NCBI GenBank assembly: GCA_027257055.1 | Contig: JAPVLO010000003.1 | Location: forward strand, 13,891,501 to 13,955,500 | Origin: Cephalopachus bancanus | Lineage: Eukaryota; Chordata; Mammalia; Primates; Tarsiidae | Reading direction: 5' to 3' | DNA length: 64,000 nucleotides | Shown: piece after piece, positions 21,155 to 32,498 of the stretch | Layout of the letters: each line of letters opens with the position of its first letter | Numbering within the stretch: position 1 is the stretch's first letter | Made by a program: the position numbers and the translations under genes | The notes under the pieces: model-generated | What the model was told of the DNA's origin: nothing | Seen by the model: only the letters and a program-made list of their open reading frames with translations | Databases searched by the model: none

Positions 21155-21350
21155 TATTTGGTCAATTGCTGGTGAGTTCAACCTGTGTGGAAAACAGAAT
21201 CGAGATTTCTCAAAGAACTAAAAATTGAATTATCATTTGACCCAGCAATCCCACTACTAGGCATCTACCCCTCAAAAAAGAAATCAATATGTAAAAAGAT
21301 ACCTGTAGTTATATGTTCATTGCAGCACTGTTCAAAATAGCAAAATCATG
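21155..21350 (+). mobile_element. Inverted 5' part of the same L1
   Basis: 'aattatcatttgacccagcaatcccactactaggcat' and 'gttcattgcagcactgttcaaaatagc' are sense L1 ORF2-end sequence. They immediately precede, in the L1 coordinate, the antisense segment on the other side of the microsatellite. This is the arrangement left by twin-primed L1 insertion. Confidence 0.8.
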
Positions 21351-22870
21351 GTGCTGACCTCACCCATTCTTGCTTCTACATGTGAGCCCTCTATTCCAAG
21401 CCAGCTACTCAGCTTTCCATCCCCTTCACTCAGTGCAACCCAGTCCAGCACTTGCTTTATGTGCCCTGTTTTATCTTCAGAAATGCTCATTCTTCAGTCC
21501 ATCATGTCCTTCTCAGTTTGGTTTTAAAAAAGTATCTTCTTCAAAAGGGCTACCCCAAGATAAAGAATTCACTGCACCAAGTACTTAAAAACTCAGAACA
21601 GTCTCAGTTGATCTATCCTCCTTCATACCCATTGGAGGTTGCCCTTAGAATTCCCCTCCCCTTCTTTTGGGGAGGTTGAAGATTTGGTTAGGATGAGGGT
21701 TGTACAAATCTATGTTCTGAATCAATTTAGAAAGGACACAAGAAGCTAAATGGAGTACAAAATGTGTTATGTTAAAGTTCAGTTCTGGATACATGCTTAG
21801 AGGAGTCGGCTGTGTTCTCCTAGTCATTCATCCAGATCTGGGTTCTGGGGCTTGATGCTGGAGCAGTTATCCCAGAGGGTAGGAGCAGAGCTAGAGCTCA
21901 GGCCCCTGAGATCTGGTAGGTCCTAAAAGAGCAAGAGGCTAGATCAGTGTAATCTCACTAGGGAGGCAGAGAGGCAAGTGCAGAAGGAGGGGTACAAACG
22001 AAATGTTCCTTCAATATTATGTCTTTGTGGGGAGTTTGATAAGGACCGCCTCTCTCTTTTATACAAATATAAGGAATGGGGGTAAAATACCCTCCCATCC
22101 TCCTCCTAGGTACATGTGGGTTCTGATGAGTCAACCAGAATGTGAACTCCTGGTGGGCAGCTTATTTTGTCCCCCATTTCTGCTGAGGCCCTGTTTGTTG
22201 CCTAGCCCAGAAGGTTGGAAGTGTCTCAAAAATGACATCACTACGTGTTGCTTTTCTGCAGTGCTCCTTAGAATAATAGACCCCAGAATGCTGATATGAA
22301 CTAACTTTGTTAAGCAAATGAACTCTTCTCTATTTATTACCACCTTAATGGTGCCCATGTGATTTCTAAGTGTTTTTTGTTTGTTTTGTATGCTGTTAGA
22401 TCTGGACTTTTCTTCCATGTTGACTGGGCTGGGTAGAACATTTTAGCATCAGCTGTACATTTAGAATCAGCAGCTGGAAAATTGTGGAAGAACTGTCTGA
22501 ATATTTTCCTATGTGAGTGAGTCTTATGCCAGCCAGGGCAGAATTAAGATTTAAAATAAGTCAAATTGTTCCATGATGCCATTCTAGGAGTGAGCATTGT
22601 CTAAAAATCTCTGGAGAAGTAAAAGTTTTTATTGTGTTACCTGGGCTTTCCAGAACTCTCGCCCCTCTATGTCATATTACTCCCAAGAAAGTCTTAATGT
22701 ATTTTCTTATGTTTATAATATATTGAGGGTCAAAAACACAAAATGAAGGCATCACTGCGCATGGTGTCTGTTAGCTGCTCCATTCCCACTGGATAGATGG
22801 ACTCTATGTCCAGAACCAAGCAGACATTTTTAGTTGTCATTTGTCTAGATTGCACTCATCAGATTGGGGA
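21351..22870. other. Unique sequence, no supported gene
   Basis: No repeat recognised. ORFs at 21370-21679, 22003-22299 and 22131-22418 overlap in multiple frames without domains. Confidence 0.5.
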
Positions 22871-22873
22871 AAG

Positions 22874-23031
22874 GTTGCCAGATAAAATACAGAATGCCAG
22901 TATATCTGAATTTCAGATAACCAACAGTGTAAGTATGTCTTAAATATCACATGGGATATACTTATACTATTGTTTATCTGAAATTCAAATATAAATAGGC
23001 ATCCTGTATTTTACTTGCTAAATCTGGCAAC
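22874..23031. mobile_element. Palindromic MITE, MER53-like
   Basis: The 158 bp block starts gttgccagataaaatacag and ends ctgtattttacttgctaaatctggcaac, with the two halves imperfect reverse complements (tgaatttcagataa / ttatctgaaattca). This is the form of the MER53-type palindromic DNA element; the family name is from memory. Confidence 0.75.
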
Positions 23032-24490
23032 TGTAGAAACCTAGCAGGAACCTGGAAATACTGCTTCCTCCAAGGAAGAAATAGATTATGAGTGAAGGCT
23101 TTAATCAGGGCTAGGGGAAAGGATGTTTTTGTTTTTGTTTTTGTTTTTTGGTGGTGGACAAGAAGGTCAAAGTCATGCATGTTGCCCCATCAAAATCTTT
23201 CTCCCTTGGAAAAAACAGCAACAGTTACAGGAAGGTAGGATTAACCAATGATCTGTGAAAGCTGGAGGATGAGACAAGTGGCCTATATGTGCATATCTAG
23301 AAAATCAGTTGGCTAATGTGAGTGGGTTTGGCTGTCTGTCACGCAGTCACCCTAGTAATATTCTAGGGAAGGGAAGAAAGCTGAGTTTATGTGGAGTTAG
23401 GAGCTGACTTGGCAGAAGGACTGGCTCCTGATGGGGTGCCTATTTGTCTAATATCCAGTATTCAAAGTTAAAGGGCAAACTTGGCCTCGTTTTGGCCTAG
23501 TCATAAAATTCAATGAAATCGAGTATGGCAGGCCAGTTGTGGGAGAAGGACCTGGTTCCTGAAAAGAGAGGGTTGGCAAGAGTTAAGAGTCAGGACTCTT
23601 AACCCAGTAGGGACCTGAACAATATGGCAGATAATGGTGAAAGATGCTGAAGACTGGAGAAAGGAGTTAATGAAGACAATAGTCTGAGACTCTTGGATCT
23701 GTGAGCTTCTCCCAGTACTCTAAGAACGCTGCCAGGAGAGCCTGTTGATTCTGGGTCTAACTCAGGGGTGAAGCTGAGGCAGCTCATGGCCTGCCTGTTT
23801 GGTAAGCTGGCTCAGAGTCCAGGTGGTAGGCTCATAGTACTGACTGTATAGATCTGAATAGTTCACAGGAGAATGGGGGAGCAGCCCTCAAATTGTCTTC
23901 ATTTGTGCCAAGAGGGTGTGTGGCATAGAGGGCAGGCTGTGAACCAGATACCACGTGAAGAGCAGCAGAAACACTTTGAGAGGCAGAACTGATTGAAACA
24001 GGGAAGGATAAGTCAAACAGGCAGGTGAGTCATCATATAAAGATAGCACTAGACTCCATAGAAGGTCTTCTTTCTTTGAAAAAAAAGAAACAATTATAAA
24101 AAGGTGGGAATAAGCTTTTGTGAGTTGTATATGATCTCTGGCCAGGCTCACAAACCCAGCAGGAACCTGTCCTAAAAAAGACTTTCTCTGAAAAGGGCTT
24201 GCAGGTTTAGCAGCCTAGGGTCACAACAGAAAATCTTACATTTCCATGAAGTCTGAAGTCTCAAATGATTGCATTTAATGCAGTTTGCCTTGTGAAAATT
24301 TTTAGAAATAAGTCCAGGTGCACTGTGGGCACCAAAGTTAATAAAGAAGAGAATTTTGGATCTCTTTCTCCACCATGCAAAGACACAATGAGAAGGCACC
24401 CATGTACAAGTCAGAAAAAAAGTCCTCATCAGGAACTGAATTGGCTGGCACTTATGTCTTGGACTTTTCCACTTCTAGAACTATGACTGG
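23032..24490. other. Unique sequence, no supported gene
   Basis: No confident repeat except a short (GTTTTT)n run at about 23126-23147. Small ORFs on minus (22974-23180, 23599-23787, 23888-24151, 24172-24429) show no recognisable domain. Confidence 0.5.
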
Positions 24491-24499
24491 GTAGAGGAA

Positions 24500-25394
24500 T
24501 CGCATGGCAGTTCTCTGCAGAAGGTAGAACGAAGTTTCTGGTAATTACCCAAGTTTTGAGCAGAAAATGGAGGGAGTGGAAACTGGGGCAGACAGAGAAA
24601 AGAAAAGCAGCAAGAACCTGACTGAGTTTGACACCCCAAAAGCTCAGAGCATGAATGGGAGTGCTTCCCTGCTCCTCTCATCCCTCCGACAATCTGCTGA
24701 CTGCTAAACAGTTGGGGAGCCCCTCTACCCTCACAACCCGGGATAGGGGCTGTTGATGATGGTTGGGGATCTTCCCAAGAACAGAGAACTAGGTGGCCAG
24801 TTGCACAGGCATGCTGCACCGCTCCCCTTTCAGGTTCAGGCCAAGACGGTACCATACTGGTTACCCACCCATAAGGCCATTGCCCTGTCTGGTGATCATC
24901 TACATATAACCCCTGTATCACTAGACCACCTGCAGACTTCCCCCACAAACTTCCGTGACTCTAGTAAGCACAAGGGACTGGTGGGCCCCCAAGGAGTAGT
25001 GGGTTTGCTAGATACCTGACCCTTGGCGTGGACCACCCTTAAGGTGGCGGGGGGGGGGGGTTACAGCTCACTAAAGCCCCGCCTTGGACAAAAGAAAACA
25101 TGGGTTTGGTGCCTGTTGTTGAAGGGGGAAGCACCAAAGCCCAGGAACAGATCAGAGATGGGGCCATCTCTTACCCTCTTGCCCTCTCCACAGTGTACAG
25201 TTGGGAACATAGGGATGGTTCTTCCTATTGGAGTCCAGGAACTGTGCAAAAAGAGACCAGTTCTTGTATTTCTTCAGCAGCTTCACTCCCTCAAAAGGCA
25301 AGCATACACAGTGCGGAGGGTGCTTTTCACAATTTTTCTGGCAAGCCCACCCTCACTGAGGGCCAGCATGCCAAGAGTAGAGAACTTACCTGCT
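24500..25394 (+). mobile_element. Probable 5' UTR of the old sense L1
   Basis: GC-richer sequence lying directly upstream, in the correct orientation, of 'catgaacctatctgcaactaaagaacc' and ORF1, which is where an L1 5' UTR belongs. I infer it from position and composition. The 155-codon minus ORF at 24481-24948, the longest apparently non-L1 ORF here, falls mostly inside it and has no recognisable domain. A run of 12 G lies near 25050. Confidence 0.5.
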
Positions 25395-25404
25395 GGCTCT
25401 TACT

Positions 25405-25617
25405 TTTTTAAAAAAAGATGTGGGGTACAGTTCAGGGTTAGGTATACAAATGATCATTGCTCAGGTAAAGTTTAGGCCTCACTTTGGTCCGCACTTCATC
25501 TGGTTTGAGATCAGGTACCCTTATTGATGAAATGTGCCCCCTCTCCCTCCCCTGGCAGTTTCCCACTAATGCCAATTCCTTTCTTGTAATATTATAATTG
25601 TTCAGGGTCTGCTTATG
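25405..25617 (-). mobile_element. Short antisense L1 3' end (long-form UTR)
   Basis: 'gatgtggggtacagttcagggttaggtatac...catctggtttgagatcaggtaccc' is the antisense terminus of the younger L1 family with the long-form 3' UTR. The left flank ggctcttact (25395-25404) recurs at 25619-25628. Confidence 0.9.
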
Positions 25618-25629
25618 TGGCTCTTACTC

Positions 25630-25920
25630 TTTTTTTTTGAATTGGAGTCTCACTCTGTTGCCCAGGCTAGAATGCAGTGGCACATTCACGGCCACCCCAG
25701 CATCAACCTGCTGGGCTCCAGTGATCCTTCCTCCTCAGCCTTCCAAGTAGCCAGAACTGCAGATGCGTGCTACCATGCCCGGCTAATTTTTTATTTATTT
25801 ATTGTAGAGACGAGGTCTTGCCAAGTTGCCCAGGCTGGTCTCAAACTGTGGACTCAGGCAATCCACTTGCCTCCGCCTCCCAAAGTGCTGAGATTATAGG
25901 CTGAGCCACAGATCCTGGCT
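25630..25920 (-). mobile_element. Alu SINE
   Basis: Antisense Alu from poly(T) to 'agatcctggct'. The flanking ggctcttactctt (25619-25631) and ggttcttactctt (25921-25933) are its target duplication, so it landed in the right-hand duplication of the L1 fragment. Confidence 0.93.
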
Positions 25921-26159
25921 GGTTCTTACTCTTAAGTGTCATATACTAGACTGCAGCCTGAACTATACCACCAAACAAAAATGCACCACTGCAATAAGCA
26001 ACATTTGAGAAAGTCATCACATGAACCTATCTGCAACTAAAGAACCTGTACAGAGCCTTGGGCCTTTGAAATCTCTCATAAATGAAGCCAATCAACCATA
26101 TACAACATATACCACAGTCATACCCACAAGGGAAAAAATAAGAAAAAATTAAAAAGCCC

Positions 26160-26990
26160 CATCCAAATGATATCAAGTTCAGTAAAGGAAGCATCAGGTC
26201 ACTTAGAAGAGGAGGAACCAGTTCAAGAATTCCAGCAATACAAAAACCAGAGTGTTTTGTGACCTCCAAAGGATTACACCAGCTCCCTAGCAATGGATCA
26301 TAGCCAGAATGAAATGTCATAAGTGACAGATACAGAATTCAGAAAGTAGATGGCAAAGAAACTCAACAATATCCAAGAGAAAGTTGAAATACAATACAAA
26401 GAAACCAGGAAAATAATCCAAGATTTGAAAGACAACATAGGCATATTAGAAAATAACCAAACTGAGTTTCTGGAATTGAAAAATTTGTCACAGGAATTTC
26501 CAGATACTATGTGAAGACTTAGCAATAGACAGACCAAGTAGAAGAAAGAATTTCAGAGCTTGAAGACTAATTCTTTGAAGCGGCTCAGACAAAAATAGAT
26601 AAAAAAGAATTTTAAACAATGAACAAAGGCTTTGAGAAATATGAGATTTTGAAAAGATACCAAACTTATGACTGATTAGCATTCCTGAGAGAGAAGAGGA
26701 GAAAGGAAGTAACTTGGAAAACATGTTTAGGGATATAATTTGGGAACATTTTTCCTATCTTGCTGGAGAGGTTGGCATGCAGATACAATAAATTTTGAGA
26801 ATGCCTGTGAGATATAATAAAAGATGACTGCTGCAAGGCACATAGTTTCACCAAGGTCAATGCAAAAGAAAAAAATCCTAAAGGCATCTAGAGAAAAGGG
26901 CCATATCATCTATAAAGAGAGACCCAAAAGATTGACAGCAGACCTTTCATCAGAAACTTTACAAGCCAGAAGAGATTGAGGGCTCATTTT
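26160..26990 (+). pseudogene. L1 ORF1 N-terminal and central region (old sense L1)
   Basis: Plus-strand DNA matches L1 ORF1 in order: 'gaaccagttcaagaattccagcaatacaaa', 'caacaatatccaagagaaagttgaaatac' (coiled-coil region), 'gcattcctgagagagaagaggagaaagg' and 'ctttacaagccagaagagattg'. The last corresponds to the conserved residues ETLQARRD. Stops and frameshifts remove any protein; the minus ORFs 26027-26909 are shadows. ORF1 is cut at 26990 by the younger L1. Confidence 0.85.
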
Positions 26991-27204
26991 TAGCATTTTT
27001 TAAAATAATCAATATTTTTTATTATGATATTGGGAGTACAGTTAAGGGTTAGGTATACAAATATGCTTCGTTCAGGCACCCATGTTGATAAGAGGTGTCT
27101 CCCCGTCCCCAGACAGATGTTTACTACCATTAATCCCATCTCCCTTCCCCCACCATAGTTTCTCACAACTGTCAGTCATTTTCTTATAGTAATATGTTGG
27201 ATGA

Positions 27205-28530
27205 TCAAGGTCCACTATATGAGTGAGAACATGTGATACTCAGATCTTGTTTCTGTGAGAGGACACTCAGTATTATAGACTCCAGTTCCATCCAGGTTGC
27301 TGTGAAATTCATGATTTTGTTCTTTTTTAAGGCTGCATAGTATTCCATTGTGTATATGTACCACATTTTTTTAATCCAGTCCTCTTTTGATGGACAGCAT
27401 GGTTGGTTCCAGATACTTGCTATTGTGAACAATGCTGTGATAAACATTCGTGTGCAGGTAACTTTTTGATAGAGTGATTTGAGTTATTCAGGGTATATTC
27501 CCAGTAGGGGGATTGCAGGGTCATATGGGAGGTTGATATTTAGAGCTTTTAGGAATCACCACACTGCTTTCCACAGAAGTTGCACTAGTTTACACTCCCA
27601 CCAACAGTGTAGAAGTGTTCCCTTTTCACCACACCCTCTCCAGCAATCCATTATTTTTTGAGCTATTGATAATTGCCATTCTGACTGGAGTTAGGTAGTA
27701 TCTCAGTGTGGTTTTGATTTGCATCTCCCTGATGATTAGTGAGGTTGAACATTTCTTCATGTGTCTGTTGGCTGCTCAGATGTCTTCCTTTGTGAAGTGT
27801 CTGTTCATATCTTTTGCCCATTTTATAATGGGGTTGTTTGTTTTTTACTTTTCAGCACATTTGAGTTCCTTATAGATCTAAGATGTTAAGCCTTTGTCAG
27901 ACCTGGAGTTGGCAAATACTTTTTTCCAGTCTGTAGGCTGTCTCACAGCTCTCTTGATGGTTTCTTTGGCGTTGCTGAAGCTTGTCAGTTTAATGAGGTC
28001 CCACTTGTCTATCTTATCTCTTATGGCCTGTGGATTTCGGATTTTGTTCAGGAATTGGATGCCAGTTCCAATTTCCATGAGGGTATGTCCTTCATTTTCT
28101 TAGGTTCTTATGGTTTGAGGTTTTACATTTAGGTCTCTGATCCATTTGGAGTTAATTTTTGTGTATGGGGATAGATAGGGGTCCTGTTTCAATCTTCTGC
28201 ATGCGGTTAGCCACTTTTCCCAGCACCATTTACTGAATAGGTTCTCCTCTCCCCAGTGGTAGGTGGTGAAGGTTTTGTTGAAGATGAGTTGGTTGAGAAA
28301 TTGAGGTTTTGCTTCTGTAATCTCAATTCTATTCCATTAATCTATATGCCTGTTCCTATACCAGTACCAAGCTGTTTTGATGATTGTAGCTTTATAGTAA
28401 ACTTTGAAGTCTGGTAATGTGATACTGCCTGCTTTGTTTTTTCTTGCTGAGGATTGTTCTGGCTATTCTTGGTCATTTATGTTTCCACATAAATTCCTAT
28501 GTTGTTTTTTCTAGATCTGAGAAATGTTGC
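27205..28530 (-). pseudogene. L1 ORF2 C-terminal region, broken
   Basis: Minus ORFs 27878-28078 (with KETIKRAVRQPTDWKKVFAN) and 27205-27447 (KKMWYIYTMEYYAALKKNKI) are ORF2 C-terminal landmarks in separate frames. The 3' UTR follows to about 27.0 kb. Confidence 0.88.
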
Positions 28531-28536
28531 TGGTAA

Positions 28537-29649
28537 TTAGATGGGTATTGCATTGAATCTGTAGATTGCCTTAGGTAAGATGGACATCTTCACAACGTGG
28601 ATTCTTCCAACCCATGAGCATGGGATATTTTTCCACTTGTTTGTGTCATCTTTGATTTCTTTGAGCAGAGTTTTGTAGTTTTCATTGTAAAGGTCTTTCA
28701 CGTCTCTGGTTAGGAAGATGCCAAGGTATTTCTTTTTTTGTGTGTGTGGTATTGTGAATGGAATTGTGGTTTTTATTTGGGTTTCTGTTTGTTTATTATT
28801 GGTGTAAAGAAATGTGATTGTCTTTTGCCCATTTATTTTATATCCTGAGACTTTGCCAAAGGCCTTTATCAGTGTAAGGAGGTTTTTGGCAGATTCTCTT
28901 GGGTTTTCAAGGTACACAATCATGTCATCTGCAAAGAGAGATAATTTGACTTCCTCTTTTCCTGCTTGGATACCCCTGGTTGCCTTCTCTTCTCTGATTG
29001 CTCTAGCCAGGACTTCTAATACTATATTGAACAGGAGGGGTGAGAGTGGGCATCCTTGTCTTGTTCCAGTTTTCAGGGGAAATGGTTCCAATTTTTGTCC
29101 ATTTAGGAGTATGCTGGCTGTGGGTTTCTCATAGATGACTTTTACTATTTTGAGGTATGTTCCCCGTATGCCTAGATGTTCGAGAGTTTTTATCAAGAAG
29201 GGGTGCTGGATTTTATCAAAAGCTTTTTCTGCATCTAATGATATAATCATGTGGTTTTTGTTTTGACATCTGTTGATGTATTTAATTACATTTATGGTTT
29301 TACAAATGTTGAACCAGGCTTGCATCCCAGGAATGAAGCCTACTTGGTCATGATGGATGATTTTTGAGATGTGTTGTTGAATCTGGTTTGCTAGGATCTT
29401 GTTGAGAATTTTAGCATCTATGTTCATCAAAGATATTGGCCTGTAATTCTCTTTCTTTGTTGGGTCTTTAACTGGCTTGGGTATCAATGTGATGTTGACT
29501 TCATAAAATGATTTGGGGAGAGTTCCATCTTTCTCAGTCACCTGAAATACCTTCTGTAAGATTGGAATCAGCTCCTCCTTAAATGCCTTGTAGAAATCTG
29601 CTGAAAAGCCATCTGGACCCAGGCTTTTCTTTGTAGGTAGTTTTCTCAT
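28537..29649 (-). pseudogene. L1 ORF2 reverse-transcriptase domain, 370 codons open
   Basis: The longest open frame in the window. In order: NITLIPKP (about 52-59), YRPISLMN (about 69-76), the SLDAEKAFD motif A (137-145), [14 protein letters not shown] (about 195-208) and the catalytic FADD at 239-242. The catalytic Asp residues are present. Full ORF2p is about 1275 residues; the flanking endonuclease and C-terminal parts are in other frames or stopped, so this is a well-preserved fragment. The plus ORF 28814-29134 is its shadow. Confidence 0.92.
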
Positions 29650-29982
29650 TATGTAGTCAATTTCCTTGATTGTTATTGGTCTATTTAGGGTCTCAATTTC
29701 TTCTTCTTTAACCTAGGCAGGTTGTGTGATGACAGAAAGTCCTCCATTTCCTTGAGGTTTTCAAGTTTGTTTCCATACAAGTGTACATAGTAGTCTCTAA
29801 AGATCTTTTGTATTTCTTCAGGGTCAGATGTGACTTCATCTTTTGTGTTTCTGATTGTGCTTATTTGGGTTTTTTTCTCTAATTTTCTTGGTCAGTCTAG
29901 CTAGGGGACCATCGATCTTGTTTATCCTTTCAAAGAACCAGCTTTTTGTTTCATTGATATTTTTGTATCATCTTTTTGTCTT

Positions 29983-30995
29983 CTATGTCCTGGATTTGAC
30001 TTTTATTTTGGTGATCTGGATTCTTCTGCTGAAATTACGGCTTTTGTGGTCTTGCTTTTCCAGCTTCCTTAGGTGGCTTATTAGGCTGTTAATTTGTGAT
30101 CCTTCCATTTTCTTGATGTGTGTTTGTAGGGATATAAATTCCCCTCTTACTACAGCTTTCATGGCGTCCCAGAGATTTTGGTAAGATGTTTCTTCATTTT
30201 CATTTGCTTCCAGGTATCTTTTGATCTCTGTTTTGATTTCATCATTGACCCAGGAGATGTTCAGCATCATGCTGTTTAGTGTCCATGTCTTTGTGGGTTT
30301 TGGGGAGACCTTGTTGGTGTTAATGTTTATTTTTATTCCACTGTGATCTGAGAAGGTGCATGGTAGAATTTTGGTCCTTTCAAATTTGATTATGCTTGAT
30401 TTTTGGCCAATTATGTAGTCGATCTTAGAATACGTTCCATGCGGTGATGAGTAGAATGTGTATTCTGTGGTCTTTGGATGGAGTGTTCTGTAGGTATCAA
30501 TTAAGTCCATTTGGTCAAGAGTCACATTTAGGTTCCGGATCTCATTGCTGATTTTTTGTCCTGATGATCTGTCTAGGGTTGTGAGTGGGGTATTAAAGTC
30601 CCCAGTTATGATGGTGTTAGAGTCAATATCTTTCTTTGTTTTCCTAGGAGTTGCTTTATGAAAGTTGGTGCACTTATGTTAGGAGCATATATGTTTAGGA
30701 TAGATATTTCTTGTTGATGGAATGAACCTTTTATCATAATGTAGTGGCCCTCTGTTTCTTTTTTAATTTTTGATAGCTTAAATGGTATTGTGTCTGAAAT
30801 TAGGATCATGACTCCTCCTTTCTTTTGTGTTCCATTTGCCTGAAAATTTGTTTCCCATCCTCTTACTTTGAGTCTGTGCATGTCCTTTCTAGTGAGATGG
30901 GTCTCTTGAAGGCAGTTGCCTGGTGATATTTTATCCATTTTGCCATTCTATGTCTTTTCAGTGGTGCATTTAGTCCATTCATGTTCAGGCTAATT
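29983..30995 (-). pseudogene. L1 ORF2 endonuclease domain, frameshifted
   Basis: Two minus ORFs (30606-30938, 29983-30525) and an upstream out-of-frame start carry the APE-like endonuclease. Landmarks are LQETHLTRKDMHRLKVRGW, NIYAPN, then SKIDYIIGQKS and FSDHSGIKI, which bear the conserved D and terminal SDH of the fold. The domain lies in at least three frames, so it is inactive as it stands. Confidence 0.88.
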
Positions 30996-31097
30996 ATTGA
31001 AATGTGAGAGTGTGTCCTATCATAGAGTTCTTATAGAATTGTTCTTCCACTTGGTTTATTGTCTTTCTTTTGTTTTTGGGGTTGGTTCCTGTGTATT

Positions 31098-31514
31098 TTA
31101 TTCTTTTTCCTGTACTCTTGTGAAGAACGTTGTTCTGTTTTTCCCCTTTTCTTCTGTGTTTAGTACTTTCTTAAGTGTTTCATGTAGTGGTGGTTTGGTG
31201 GTAGTGTAAGTTCTTACGGATTGGATATCTGGGAAAGATTTTAATTCTCCCTCGCTGATGAAGTTTAATCTGGCTGGGTAGGTTATTCTTGGTTGAAATT
31301 GTTTATCTTTTAGGACTTTGAAGATAGGGCTCCAAGCTCTCCTAGCCTGCTGGGTTTCTCTAGATAAATCTGCTGCTATTCTAATTGGTCTTCCATGGTA
31401 GGTGATCTGGCATTTTTCTCTTGCTGCCTTTAGGATTTTTTCTTTTATGCCTACTTTGTTTAGGCAAATTATTATGTGTCTAGGAATTGATCTTCTCATT
31501 TGTTATCATCTGGG
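31098..31514 (-). pseudogene. L1 ORF1 C-terminal fragment
   Basis: A 133-codon frame encodes the end of the ORF1 RRM and the C-terminal domain: PRHIIICLNKVGIKEKILKA near residue 5, RIAADLSRETQQARRAW near 42 and RITYPARLNF near 72. Normal ORF1p is about 330-340 residues, so the coiled coil and the first half of the RRM are absent. Homology upstream ends near 31511-31515, directly against 5' UTR sequence. It could not form the normal trimeric RNA-binding protein. Confidence 0.85.
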
Positions 31515-32155
31515 TCCCTGTGTTAGCCACTGTGTGGACTGTGCTGGAGTGGGAGGCACCAGGGATCAGCTGCACAGCTTGGCACTGGGTCCAGGGTGCC
31601 ACCAGCAGGCTGGGGTGGAGGAGGGGATCGGGAGTTCCCTCCTCTGGAGCTGAGAGGCTCCGATCAGCACATCCTTAAGATATGCTGTTCCCTTACACAA
31701 GCATGGGATCGCATGCTGAGTGCCTCAGCCAGGGTGGGCCCAGAGCTCCAGAGCTCCAAAGCTCCAAAGGGCAGATGGTGGGCAGCCAGAGTGGCCCTGG
31801 GTCCCTCACAGGGTACTTCAGCCAGAAATGGGACCAGTATCTCTGAGGAGTGGGAGGCCAGAGCCTCCCTGGGTGACTGGCAGTTTGGTGCTGGCTGCTG
31901 GGTGAGATGATGTAGCCAGGGAGGGAGCTGAGACCCGGCACTCCCACGCAGGCAGGAACCACATATAGTGGAGCAGCAGCAGCTGGGGGCCGCAATATCT
32001 GGCCCTGCGTGGGACCGAAGATCCCCGGGCCTCGGACCAAGCGGCTGGTGGTGGGCAGGGGACTGGGGGAAGAAAAGTAAGAGTCTTTTTGGGAACTCAC
32101 GTTTGGAAAATCTTACAAATCCACCTATGCCTTCACCATCTTACTGGAACCCCCC
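31515..32155 (-). promoter_or_regulatory. L1 5' UTR (internal promoter region)
   Basis: GC-rich region of about 640 bp at the 5' end of the antisense L1. L1 5' UTRs carry an internal Pol II promoter; a YY1-like AAGATGG lies about 13 bases from the 5' end. It contains short GGAGCTC-type tandem repeats (about 31741-31768). ORFs on both strands here (31402-32180) are by-products of the GC content. Promoter activity is inferred, not seen. Confidence 0.65.
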
Positions 32156-32191
32156 TAGCATTCTTAAAGAAAAATGCTAGCCAAGAATTTC

Positions 32192-32498
32192 TTTCTTTTT
32201 CTTTTCTTTTTTTTTTGAGTTGGAGTCTTATTCTGTTGCTCAGACTGGAGTGCAGTGGCATGCTCACAGCCACCCCAGTGTCAACCTGCTGGACTCTGGC
32301 TATCCTCCCACCTCAGCCTTCCAAATAGCTGGAACTACAGGTATGCACTGCCATGCCTAGCTAATTTTTTATTTATTGTACAGACAAGGTCTCACCAAGT
32401 TGCCCGGGCTGGTCTTGAACCTGTGGGCTCAGGCAATCCACTTGTCTCAGCCTCCCAAAGTACTGGGATTGCAGGCTGAGCCACTGAGCCCGGCCCCG
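32192..32498 (-). mobile_element. Alu SINE in old L1 ORF1
   Basis: Antisense Alu from a T/C-rich tail to 'gagcccggcccc'. The target duplication ccaagaatttc is at 32181-32191 and 32499-32509. Its 5' end (from about 32481) is included in the 284 bp duplication. Confidence 0.95.

Larger units (their letters stand above)
26998..32155 (-). mobile_element. Younger antisense L1, 5.2 kb, with its 5' end
   Basis: On minus, from 32155: a 5' UTR starting 'gggggttccagtaagatggtg' (a YY1-like AAGATGG near the start, as in L1 promoters), C-terminal ORF1, ORF2 and a 3' UTR with an AATAAA near its end at about 27.0 kb. The 7-mer tagcatt at 26991-26997 and 32156-32162 is the target duplication, and host ORF1 continues on both sides. 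It is shorter than a 6 kb L1, mainly because the N-terminal half of ORF1 is missing. Confidence 0.9.

Noticed and set aside
24481..24948. 155-codon minus-strand ORF, the longest outside recognised L1 coding sequence
   Set aside because: It has no recognisable domain, is proline-, serine- and cysteine-rich as GC-rich antisense frames often are, and mostly overlaps what is probably the 5' UTR of the old sense L1.
28814..29134. Plus-strand 106-codon ORF
   Set aside because: It is the complementary shadow of the L1 reverse-transcriptase frame on minus.
31720..32180. GC-rich block with overlapping ORFs on both strands, resembling a CpG-island gene start
   Set aside because: It lies exactly at the 5' end of the antisense L1, begins with an L1-like AAGATGG start and is bounded by the element's target duplication, so it is an L1 5' UTR.
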